Positions 12,661 through 24,500 of a DNA stretch of 64,000 bases are shown here, one piece after another. Each line of letters begins with the position of its first letter. Positions within the stretch are counted from its first letter, which is position 1. A program made the position numbers and the translations under genes. The notes below the pieces were generated by a model. The model saw only the letters and a program-made list of their open reading frames with translations, did not search any database and was not told the origin of the DNA. Source of the DNA: Alligator mississippiensis (lineage: Eukaryota > Chordata > Crocodylia > Alligatoridae); the NCBI RefSeq assembly GCF_030867095.1, contig NC_081833.1:75273395-75337394 (forward strand), given 5' to 3'.

Positions 12661-13219
12661 CCACAGTCCAGCTGGAGCAAGCCCCACGGCTCGGGGTGGG
12701 GTGGGGTGGGGGGGAACAGCCACACTCCGCTGAGTTCCTGGTGCTTGGCAAAGTCCACGGTGCCCACAGGCAGCCACCGGGGCCCTCCTGAGCTCCACAA
12801 CGCCCGGAGGGCCCCGGGGCTGCGCTGGGAGAAGGGGGGCTATTGCTTCCACGTGTTTATAGTGCAACCTGCACCCACGCCAGGGCTCTGGGGGTGCAGC
12901 TCAGCCTGGGGGCAGCCCAGCCTGGAAGGCACTGCGGCAGGGGGGTGGGGAGCATCCCGCAGGCAGGGATGGGGGCTGGCCACCCCCACCCCTTTCTAAG
13001 GGTTTTTTAAGCTGTTAAGAAAAGTCCTTTTAAAAAGCCCACGGCTGAGCCCCCACGCAGGCGCCTCTGCTCTCTGGCACGGCTCAGGACCAGGGCAGGG
13101 GGTGCGGGCATGGAGCTGGCTCGCGGTGGGCCCCTTCACCCCGCTCCAGGCACCTCCTTGCCCTGGCAGGCGCTGGTGTAAGGCATCCACTGTGACAATT
13201 GGGGGTGCAGCCGGGGGCC
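12590..13219 (-). other. PIEZO1: PIEZO1 3' UTR with poly(A) signal
   Basis: Non-coding tail after the PIEZO1 stop codon at 13220-13222. On the minus strand an AATAAA lies at 12614-12619, predicting cleavage around 12590-12604 and a 3' UTR of about 620 nt. I saw no other canonical signal on this strand between 12620 and 13219. Confidence 0.7.
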
Positions 13220-15516
13220 CTACTCCTTCTCCCGTGTCCACTTGATCATGGTCTCAGGGGAGCGGTAGAGGAAGATGAGCTTGGCGTAGAGTTCCTCCTC
13301 CAGTGCCAGCTCGCCCGTCTCACGCACGAGGAAGATGTCCTGGCACAGCTTGAGGATGCGGTCCACGCACGGCAGCTCCTCGAACATGATGGAGTGCGAG
13401 ATCTCGCTGAAGAAGCCCCGCACGAACTTCCCGATCACCAGCACGATGGACACGTACAGCCCCATGATCCTGCCGGGGCAGCACTGGGGTCAGCGTGGGG
13501 GGCACCTCTCCCTTCTCTCACCCTCCACACCCGGCCGGGCCCCCGCTGCATCAGTCTGGTCCAGCCTAGCTGCCTTGATCCTATTTCTAGGGTCTCTGGG
13601 AGCCAGCCACTGCCTGAGGGCACTTAGCCGGCAGGGGAAATGGGGTGGGAGCTGGGATGGGAGACAAGGAAGCCCCCATGCCCTGCTTTCTGCGTGGCAG
13701 TGGGCAGAGCTCAGTGCTTGTAGCATGCTGTGGGCAGCTGTGCCCCCCTCCAGCCCCAGGACTCCCCCAAAAAGGTGCATCTCTCTCCACTCCCACCCTG
13801 CAGGACCCAAGAGCCAGGTCCGTATCCCTGCCCCCCGAATTGCAGACCCGTGACCCTGACCCAGCAGAGGCTGGGGGCTCTTAGGGCTGTGGCGTGTGCG
13901 ATCCCGGCACTCACCCGTAGCCGGCCAGGAAGCCCAGGCTGGGCGGGCTGACTTTGTCGTTGAAGATGACCATGGGCAGGATGCTGCAGTCGGCGGGGCG
14001 GGTGCAGTCCTGCAGCTGCACCACCCACCACTCCAGGAAGCCGTCGCCCCCGGCCCCTGTGCCCACACGCTCCCGCTTCAGCTGAACCTCCACGTCCAGG
14101 TAGCTGTCCTCCTCGTCTGCGGGGGAGAGAGGGGGTCAGGACATGGGCTCCCAACCTGTGTGCCCCCCATTGCTGCTTCCAGGGCAGCAAGGAGTAGGGG
14201 GACCTCGGCCATGTCCATCTGTCCTGGAGTGACAGCAGGACAGGGGACATGAGGCTCATTCTCCCCCCCAGTTGCCTTCCCCCTTGCCCCCAAGCCAAGC
14301 CACGGGTACCCAAGCTCCCAGCGTCTGCTGGCCCCAGGGTCAAAGCAGAGGTGAGGGCCCTGGTGCTATAGGAATACCCCCGGCAGGCTCACTCACCAGG
14401 CAGCAGCTGCTTGACGGGGTTGGCCTCGGGGCCGTTGGGCGCCCGGATGTACTGCGGGAAGAGCTTGGGGACCCGCCTGCAACAGAATGAGGTGTGATGG
14501 AGACCACCGGCTCCACCTGTCCGTCTCAGCTCGGTGTGACAGCATCCTGGTACAGGCTGTGGGGTTGCTGCACCCCTGTGCAGCAGCTCTGGGCATGCCA
14601 CCCCTGCTCTGGGCCAGCCCGGACACCTGGGTCCTTCCAAACCAGCTGGCACTGGAGACTGAGCTGGTTGCTGGCAGCAAGGACCCTGCACAGCCCTGGC
14701 AGCCAGTCCCATAGGTGCAGCTCTTGGGTGCTGGCTGAAGCAACCAACCCCTGACTGGTTCCAGTTGCCCCTTTCCACATTTGTCTGCGGACACGATGCC
14801 TCTGGACTCCCACCAGCACCCCCTCCCTGCTGCACAGTGCGAGGTCTCTGCACACCCAGGCAGGGTGGGAGGCCCATCCCATCCCAGCCCAGCCGGACCC
14901 CCAGCTCCCCACTCACACAGGGGCATCCCGGGTGCCCTGCAGCAGCTGGGCCAGCTCGGAGCGCACGGGGGTGCCAGGCTGCAGGTCGGTAGTGTGCTTG
15001 TCGAAGGTGTGCTCCACGGTGCCGCCCTTGCCCAGGTCCCTGTGGGGAGGGAGGACGTGAGCCGGGAGCAGGGACAGGATGGGGCATCTGCCCTGCCCAG
15101 CCCAGGTTCGCTGGGACCTCTGGAAGTCCCAGCCCCAGCCCGCACCTCTGGAAGCTCCAGGTAAAGCGGAGGGTGATGTCGGACGAGCCGTTCTGCAGCT
15201 CCCGGCGCATCTGCTCGCGGCTGGGGGGACTGATGCTCCAGAGCGAGCCGGAGCTGCCCTCGATGCGCGCCGTCACGATGTCCTCGTAGCCGTACAGCGT
15301 GATGAACTGCATAGCCACCTGCAGTGTGGCGACAAGGGGGTCAGAGCCTGGAGCCATACAGCAACCCCCCCCGGCCCCATGGCAGCCAGGCCCTGCCCCT
15401 CGGGAGCGCTGGGGGTCCCTCACCGGCTGCCTCTCGAAGTGCTTGGTGAGGTCCTCGTAGTCGCGGGGCGTGAAGGGCTGGATGGACTGCTGCTGCGCGC
15501 TCATGGTGAAGAGAGG
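13220..15516 (-). CDS. PIEZO1: PIEZO1 exons 46-51: cap, inner helix and C-terminal domain
   Basis: Exons: 46 at 15424-15516, 47 at 15146-15318, 48 at 14917-15039, 49 at 14397-14476, 50 at 13915-14116 and 51 at 13220-13469. Exons 46-50 encode the extracellular cap, opening with [12 protein letters not shown] and including an [12 protein letters not shown] block with an N-glycosylation sequon. The end of exon 50 and exon 51 (from about residue 2440) carry the pore-lining inner helix, with [13 protein letters not shown], the Arg equivalent to human R2456 (xerocytosis site) and the [16 protein letters not shown] segment. The C-terminus ends MIKWTREKE. Introns 48 (14477-14916) and 50 (13470-13914) exceed 400 nt and hold nothing recognisable. 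Confidence 0.96.
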
Positions 15517-18500
15517 CTGCGGCACGGGGAAGGGGGAAGCCGTCAGTATGGGGGGAGAGGGTAGAGACTCAGGACCCCGTCCCCCCAGGCAGTCCCCTTT
15601 GGAGAGCAGGGACTGGACATCACCTCGGGAGGGGCTCCCAGGGCTCTGCCCGGCCCTGGGGTCCGGCACGGGTCGGGAGAGGACCCAGGAGTCCTGGCTC
15701 CAAGGACAGAGCCCTGCCCCGCCAGCCAGGCAGCTCGTCCCTCCGGAGCCAGGGAGGTGGGTGAGAGATGGGCATCTGCCCCGGTGGCACTGCCCTCCTG
15801 CCCTGGCACAGCATAGGCTCCACCCCCACCTGGGGCACAAGCTCCACCCTCATCTAGGGCACAGGCTCCTCCTCCAGGACATGCTGAGCCCCCATATGAG
15901 ACCCCACCCCCACGACAAACTACACCCCCATCTAGGGCACAGGCTCCTCCTCTAGGACAAGCTCTGCTCCCATCTAGCACTCAAGCTGCCCCCCCCATAT
16001 CAAGCTCCACCCCTACTTGGAGCAGGCTCCGCCCCATCGCAAGCCCCACCCCCAGTTGGAACAGGCTCCGCCCCCTGTTACCTCGTAGCCGCCCAGCTTG
16101 AGGGTGACGGTGACGTCGATGGGGTGGTTGACCACCCCCACCACGGAGCGCACAAGCGACATGAAGAGCAGCGGGAACCAGATGATGCAGATGAGGAAGA
16201 GGATGATGAGGCCGCCCATGCCGTACTTGACGATCTTCTTCTTCTTCTGGCCCTTGGGCTGCGGGTATTTCTGCGGAGGGGGAGCGGGGGTTCAGGGCAG
16301 GGGGTCCCCAGACCCCCCCACACCTGCCCCCAGCTGGGGGAGGGGTAGCAGCCCTTGCTGGAGAGGGACCGGGGGCCAGGGACGGGCAGTGCCCACCTTC
16401 TCGGTCTCCCGGCTGCACTTGATGATGAAGATGTTGGCGTAGATGTCCTCCACGCACATCCAGTTGGACAGGGACAGCGTGGTGTCGGTCCAGACCCAGT
16501 CCATCACGGCGCGCAGCTCCACCAGGAACGGCACCAGGCGAAACCTGTAGTGTTTAAGAGGTGTTGGGGGCAGTCGTCGACTGCACCTCCCCGGGAGCCA
16601 AGCTGACCGGCATCCTTCACCTCCTGTCCCAAACGCTGGTCTCGGCTGGGGGTCGACCCCTGCAACCCCACCCCATGCTACTATCGGAGGGCAACCCCCT
16701 ATCCCTACCCCCCCAGCCACTTGTCTTAGGGCAGCAGTGCCTCCCCGCTGGGGCAGGTACCCTTGGAAGAGGAAGAGGTTCAGGTGGTTGTATTTCTTGG
16801 TGAGGAAGTTGCCCAGGATACGAGTGGGGTAGCCGCAGCGGATCTGATAAGCCGACAGGGCGAAGTAGATGCACTTCACGAAGTACCAGAGTTGGGCCAC
16901 CGTGTTCAGGCTGAACATCCTGCGGGGAGATGGGGGGGAGGCGCGTCAGGCCCAGGCTCCAGGGGTCCCCCCCCGTTGGATCCAGGCTGGAGAGAGCAGG
17001 GGCCGCGTACCCCAGCCACATCCCCCTGCCTACAACAGGGCTCATTCATTGCCCTCAATGCCCCCACCCTGTCACAGGGAAGCCCAAAGGCAGGGCCAGG
17101 CCCATGCATGCCCAGGAAAGAGAAAAGGACCCAGGTGTCCCGACTCTCAGCACAAGTGGAGAGTCCGCAGGACCCCGGAGCATGGGGCTGGGGTGCCCAG
17201 GCACCCGCTCGTCCCTGGGGGCCACGGTGGCAGGGAGGGCCGGACCCCGGTACCTCTCGGTGACAGCCGGCAGGATGAAGAACATCCAGAGGTGGATGCC
17301 GAAGACGAGGATGACCTGGAAGATGAGCTTGCCCAGCACGGTTTTGCGGAGGTAGAGAGCTCGATCGATGACCATGGTGGAGAACTGGATGAGCAGCATC
17401 ACCAGGAAGGCCTCGGGCACTTGGTCGTCTGACAGCGAGGACGTGATGTCCGCGGCCGCCGAGTGCTTCTGCGGAGAGCCAGACAGATGTCACGGGAGGG
17501 GGGCCAGACGCCGGCCCTGCGCCTCTCCGCTAGGGCAAGGGGCCAGCGTGCAGCCCCCTCCTGCACAGCTCACCCCAAAGGCCCAGAAGCCGAAGATGAT
17601 GATGATGAAGTCGACGACATCGGCCAGAAACATGAGGGCGTAGACATCGGTGGCCGCCCGGTACTGCGTGTGCAGGATGTCCCGGAAGAAGCTGCGCACC
17701 GGCTGGTACACGCTTTGCGTCCTGCCGGGCAGTGGGTGGGCACCGGGGTCACCGGCACCGTCCCCTCCACAGTCTCCACCTCCCCCAGCAGCACCAGGGG
17801 CACTACCCGGCTCCCTCTCCCCAGGAAAGCTCCTGTGCCGTCCCTCTCTCAACCTACAATTCCCCTGGGGGAGAAGGGAAGGGAAGGGAAGGGAAGGTGG
17901 CCCCCAGGCACTTACGCAGCCAGGAAGCAGCTCTTGACTCGGAGCCCAGCAGCCTTCAGCCTCTGTCGGGATGGACTGGGCTTCTCCTCCTCCTCCTCCT
18001 CCTCCTCTTCCTCTTCCTCTGCCGTGCCCTCCTCTACACTCAGACACAGGGCGAAGCGTCACCCCCCTGCTCCCACCTGGCACATCCCTGCCTCAGCCCT
18101 CCTGCACGGGGCTGGGAGAGTAGGGGTGCAGGGGCCTGGGTGGGTCCCTCCCTGTTGCCGCCCAGACCCCACGTACCTGCCGCAGCCTCCACCTTCTGCT
18201 TCCTGCCCCACTTCCTCTTCTTCTTCTTCTTCTTCCTCAAGCGCAGCTGGCTCGCCGGCTCCCCATCCCCTGCCCCTTCCTCCAGGAGCTCTGGCTCTGG
18301 CCCCAGGACAGCCAGCTCCACCGCCCCATCGTCCCCACTGCCCAACACAGCCGGGGGCTCTGCGGCCTCAGGCGCCTCATCCTCCGCCCGCTCGGGCTCC
18401 CGCGGTGGCTTGACATCAGCATCCTCATGATCCCACAAGCCGTAGCGCTGCAGAGGGTGGGGAGAAAGCCCCAGCATCAGGGCTCAGGGGCACAACCCTG

Positions 18501-21500
18501 CCCCACTTGAGGCCTGGCTCCCGGGAGCTCAGGCAGGTGCCCGCAGCCCCGTCCCAGGGCTCTCACCTGCAGGAGGGAGCGGTGGAAGAAGAGAGCCATG
18601 AGCTGGATCAGGTCGTACTTGATGTAGCGGTCGGTCTTGTCCAGGCCCAGGATGCGGGGCGGGAAGTAGGGCTTGCCCTCATTGCGCACCAGAGAGGAGT
18701 AGCTGTTCCAGGGGAAGAACCCGAACTGGAAGAGGTATTTCACCACCACCATCACCTGGGACAGAGGAAGGCGGCAGGTCAGTGGGGGCCGAGGGTCCTG
18801 GCAGCGGCAACCCCCTCTGGCTGCACGCAGCTCCCCCACACCAAGCACGAGGCTCCCCAGTGCCCACCGCAGACCCAGACCCCACCTCGGTGTAGACGAT
18901 GGCGGTCATCCAGAAGCGCTTGCTGGGCCGCGGGATGGACAGCATGGCCCAGAGGAAGACGAGGATGGGCAGGAAGAGGGAGATGACGGAGGCGGAGACC
19001 ATGTTATTGAGGATGATGATGAAGTAGCAAAGCAGGTCAGAGTGGGCAGCCACGAAGCGGTAGAGGGCCAGCAGCAGCTGCAGCGCGCGGTTCTGCGCCC
19101 CGTAGAACCGCTCCGACTCCTCCAGCTCCTCGAAGGAGAACTGCCTGCAAGGCATGGGCCGGATTCAGGCGGCACTGAGCCTCTGGGGTCGGCTCCCACT
19201 CCCAGGGACCCCCGCGCTGAGCGTGCCCAGGGGCACGGCTGTGTCACGGGGAGGCACCCAGCACATGCACCCACCCCAGAAACCCCGAACATCAGGGCTA
19301 CAGGCTGACTACAAGATGGCCCTAGTGAGGCACGGGTACCACGGCCCTGGAGGATGCCCCTGTGCACCAGGCCTTTCACACAAAGCTTCACATCAGCATG
19401 AAACCAAGCTAAGCACTTGAACCCTCCTCGCTGAGCACCCGCCAGCCACTACCTGTGTGACAGCAGCTCGCTGGCCGTCCGCATCCGGCTGCGGGGATGC
19501 ACCAGCAGCTCCTGGGACCCCTGCACGTCTTCCTGGGAGCCCATGGCCACGCTCTGCTCCTCGCTGCTGCTTCGGGCGTCCTTGCCAGCTGGAAGGGCAG
19601 GAGCACTTGGGGGCTGAGCCCCCTTGCTGAGCGGGTCCTCACTGCTGCAGAGGGTGGCAGGGAGGGTCAATGCCAGGACAGCACAGGCAGCGGGGTCTGG
19701 ACCCAGGCCTCTGCTCCCCACAGCGGGTCAAAGCCGGGAGCTTGGCACCATCCCAGCCTGGCCGCAGGAGAAGGGGAACCCCCCTGCCCAGATGCTGATC
19801 GGCCAGAGCAAGGACACGACTGCCTTGCACTGGGGTCCCTGCAGCCCTGCCCGGCCCCCTACTCATCTATGCACCTGCCTGGAAGCTGCGCTGTTCTGTG
19901 CATCCCGGGCAGGCCCCCCCTGTGTGTCGGTCTCCTCCGAGGCAGGCACGTCGTCCGCCGGCAGCTGGTACAGGTCATCCAGGGCCCCGCGGGGGTCCTC
20001 GTCCTGCCAGAGAAGGGCACGCAGTCACATCCCAGGGCCCCAGCACGGCTGCTTGGGGAGCTGCCAGGCATCCCCCGTGCTCCCCCCACATCCTGTACCT
20101 TGGCAAGCTTCTGGGTGAGGACGTATCTCTCGACCCAGAGGATGGTGGACATGTCAGCGTGCTCCCTGGTGATGGCACGCAGCCACTGCGTCAGCCCGTC
20201 CCCCGTGGCCTGGCACAGCACCCCCAGGAAGCGCAGGGTGCTCAGCATCCGCTGCACCACGTTGCTCTTCTCTGCAAGGGGAGGGAGGGACTGCTGAGCC
20301 CGGCTGGAGGGGCACCAGCCCTCCCCACCTGGGAGGGCACAGGCCACACTGTGCTGCTGACTTCACACAGCCAGGATGCAGGTTAAGCCCCCCCTCACCC
20401 CCAGCAAAGGGGTCCCCAGTGCTGGACTGGGGAGATTTGGGCCTTTCCTGGGGCATCTGATGCCTCCTTGCTCCAGGGTGGGTAAGAGCAGGCTAAGAGC
20501 TCTCACCTGCACCCTTCCAGCCCTGCGCTGCCCCAGCAGGGGTGGACACCGGCAATGGGTGAGTCCTGGGCACACCAGGCAGGGACATGCCCTGTCCCAC
20601 CTGCCACCCATCCAGCTAGGGCAACAGGGCTCTGACCCACCTGCCTCCTCCTGCTCCTCCTCTGGCACCTCAGGGGTCTCAGCTTCAAACACGTCTCCAG
20701 CTGCACCATCGCCTGCAGGACATAGAGCAGGTCGCATCCTGCAGCCAGCTGAGACTCACCCCCAGGCAACGCTGGTGCACGGGATCCTGTGCCGTGAGCA
20801 AGGGCAGGAGTGCGGGTGGGGAGCAGGGAGCCCGTCTTACCTGCTGGCGTCTCGGCATCCTGCTGCTCTTGCTGTTCCCGCTGCTGCAGCACAGACTTGG
20901 TGTTGGTCACCCAGGCCTGGTACGCCAGCTAGCCAAGATAGGGCAGAGACTCAGCACTGGGTGGCCACCCCCATCCATCAAATACCAGCACCCACCTGCC
21001 CCCCGGCGCCTGGTGAGCAGAGGGACCCTTGGGGCACGTGGATGCAGCCCCTACTTTGACAGCTGCTCCCCTGCTGTCTGCACTGACTTGCTAAAATGCA
21101 GCAGGCACCTGCCAACACCAGCCAGCTGCCAGGCCCCGGCATGGGGTGGGGGTGGCACTGAGACCCACACCATGGGGGGTCGTCGCTGTAATGGGACCGG
21201 GGTTGGGTCCAGCAAAAGTGGGGATGGAAGGAGTGGGGCTGGAAAGGGATGGAGAGAGGAGAAACCAGGCTGGGGCAGGCAAGGGGTGGATGGATGGACA
21301 GATGCATGGAAGGACGGATGACAAAGGACCACAGGACTGGAACGGGTCCCCTAAGTTGAGACAATGGATGGATGGATGGATGGATGGATGGGAGACAGGC
21401 AAACAAGCCCAGAGCAGCAGCTCAGGTGCCCTCTGTGCCACCCATGGCACCCGCAGGCCCCAGGAGGCCACCTGCCCTCACCTGGAAGGCGCTCTGCTGA

Positions 21501-24500
21501 GCCGGCCTCTGCTCCTCCGGCGTGGACGACTCCTCCTCCTCGCTGTCCGACTCAAACAGGAAGTACTCTCCCGAGTGCAGCACTGCGCGGGGTGGGAACA
21601 CACATGCCAGCATCACCCTGGGCACCGCAGCAAGGACGCCCACTCCCTGCTTCCTCCCGGTGCTTCGCATCACCCCCAGCCACCACCCCAACACTTCCTC
21701 TCAGCTCCCAGCCACATGGTGCAGCTCGGGCATCCAGAGCTGGCCCACAACCCCACGGCCAGCTAGGCACGGAGAAGTGGGGGTGCTGCCCAGGCCTGGC
21801 TGAGACATCCTGGCACCAGGACCCCAGTGTCCCAGGGCACAACTGCCCGTGCAATGCCACCACCCCTCCATGTGCAGGGCCTCACTGTGTGCTACACACG
21901 GGTCACATGCATGTCTTGCCCACCCAGCACACCCCCCGCCGAGCCCAACCAGCTGGTCCCCGACTCGGACCCACCAGCCACCTAGACCCAACCCCCTTCT
22001 CCCTCCAAGGTTAGTCCCGAGAAGCAGAGAAACGCAGAGTTAACCGAGCCCCGGCCAAGAACCAGCGAGAGGGGGCGGTGGAGGTGGATCGGAGCCATGC
22101 GGGGCACCCACGGAGTCAGTGATGGAGGCGCGGGCGGCATGGAGAGGGGCTGTTAGTGACCCGCCACCAGGCATTGGAGCCGTAGGCATGCGGGCAGTAC
22201 CTGCGGCATGGTCTAACCAGGGCCGCCACCACCGCGTCTGCTGCCGGGAAGGGGCCTTCTTGCCCCCGGGCTCTGCGGAACGACCACACGGCCGGGTGAG
22301 GATGGCACCGCACAGGCAGGTGGCCCAGCTCCTGCCAGGCTTCGGGCCAGGGGCAGACCTCAGCATGGAGCGGGGAATGCCAGGGGAGCCAGCTCTGGGG
22401 CTGTTTGGGGACTGGGAGAAGGGACCGGGGCACAGGGCAGGGAGGCTTTGGCTGGGCATGAGACCTGCTGGGCTCTGGGGTGATGGCGCTGCCAGGATGG
22501 ACGGGTTCAGGGTGGGTACAGCTGGGCTGGAGGGGGGCTGAGGACAGGCAGATGCTTCTGCTCGGGGCAGGAGATGGAGTCCCATGCACCTGGCCAGGGA
22601 CTGTCACCTCTGTGCTACACCAGCCAGGCAAACAGCCCTGGGCTGGGGACGGGCGATGGCTGGAGCAACCCAGGGCAGGTTGCTCCCCCCATGCACCCCC
22701 TCACCTGTCCGGTCGTCCTCAGCACCCTCGGTGGGGTCGCTGGGCAGCCTCTCCTGGTGGTATTTCTCCTGCTTGGCGCGGATCCGCTCCATCCTGTGGC
22801 AGAGGCGGGCCAGCTCTGTCCCTGTCTGTCTGCCCCTTCCCCAAGGCCCCCCGGGACCCCTCGCCGAGCCCCTACACACTGCGATGGGTGGCAGCACTCC
22901 TGGCTGGACCACGGACCCCACCCCAGTCTCCTCCGCTCCCCCCACAGCAAAGGGGCAGCCCACCCTGAAAGCCCCCCACCCTGCCCGGGACCCCTCTACA
23001 GCCACTCACTGCCGCTTGAGCTGCACCAGCGATTTCTTCTCAGCCTGGCGGTGGAAGCTCATGCTCTTCAGGATGCTGGCCTTGAACAGCGCGAAGCCCC
23101 TGCCGAGACACCGCGGACAATGAGCACCAGCACAGCCCTGGCCCCCGGTCTCCCCCCAACCAGGGGTCAGGAAGGGGCAACAGCTGCAGAGAGATGCTCT
23201 GGCATCTCCCATGGGGCCATCAGAGCCAGCACCTTGGTCCCTGCCAGTTGGGGAAGGCATGGGGACCCCATGCCAGGGCCTCTGGCGCCTGGCACTGCAA
23301 TGGATGCATACATGTGCATACGCATGCATGTGCATACACATGCATGTGCAACGTGTTGGTGTCTGAGGCAAAAGCAGACCCCACCCCCCGCTGGCAGGGC
23401 CCCCCTGGGGAAGTGAGCTCCCCCAACCATCAGCCTCACCTGGAGGCCTGCAGGGCAGAGGCCTGGAGGTCGGCGGTGACGTGCAGGAAGTAGTAGCTGA
23501 GGAAGACGCGGCGCTGGAGCAGCAGGAAGAAGAAGCAGATGCTATCCCAGATGATGCCGGCCTCCTCCACAGGCAGCGCACAGTCCTGGTCCCGGCTCAT
23601 GCTCTTGGCTGGCAGAGGGGAGAGGGGACGGTCAGGCACCTGGGGCCGGACTCACTCTGGGGGATGTCCCCTCAAACTGGGACACCCCCAACCCTGTACC
23701 CCAAAGACCCCTGGGAGCCTCTGTCCCCTCCCAGCCCCTGCACCCCCAGAGCTGGGAGGGACACAGGGAGGTGATGCCAGGGCGGGTACTCACGGTCATA
23801 GTAGCCCTTCACGGTGCACACCAGGCTGAAGAGCTGGATCACCCAGCAGAAGCTGCTCTGCATCTGCTGCACGAAGACGCAGGAGAGGAGCTGCGGGAAG
23901 GAGCAGGGGATGGGGCGGTCAGGCAGCTGCAGGAGCCTTGGGCTGCCCTTGCCCCAGCTCCCAGCTGCATCTGCCTCCTACGTAGCACCCCTCCTTCTCC
24001 CCCTTGCAATGCCAGAGCAATGGGCACAGAAGCAGCAGTATGGGGGGGTCCCTTCCCAGGCCCTGCCCTGGGCACCTACCGAGAGCATGTTCTTGGAGAT
24101 GATAACGGTGACGTTGTAGAGGATGAGGCAGTCCCAGATGGCCAGGCGTGCCCGGGCCGGCTTGCTCAGCATGGCCGTGCCGAAAAGCAGCAGGTAGAAG
24201 CAGGCCAGCAGGTAGCCCAGGCCGAAGATGCTGATGCGAGTGGCGCCCGTGATGAAGACCACGACCAGCACGAACCAGAAGAGGTAGCGGAAAACCACCA
24301 CCTTCAACATGTCCAGGTAGGACCTGCCGACGGAGCCAGGATGGGGCGGTCAGGGCAGCCCCGGGGGTTTAGGATGCCTGTCCCAGCTGCAGGCCGCTCC
24401 CCGCAGCTGAGGCACTGCAGGTCTGGGGGTCCCTCTCTCCCTCCACCCACGGACTGTGACCAGCAAGGGGCCGCATGAGCGTTTCGTGGGCATCCCACAT

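Noticed and set aside
14389-15840. Open frame of 483 codons on the minus strand
   Set aside because: It reads through PIEZO1 exons 46-49 and their introns. Only the exon parts match Piezo; the rest is GC-driven read-through.
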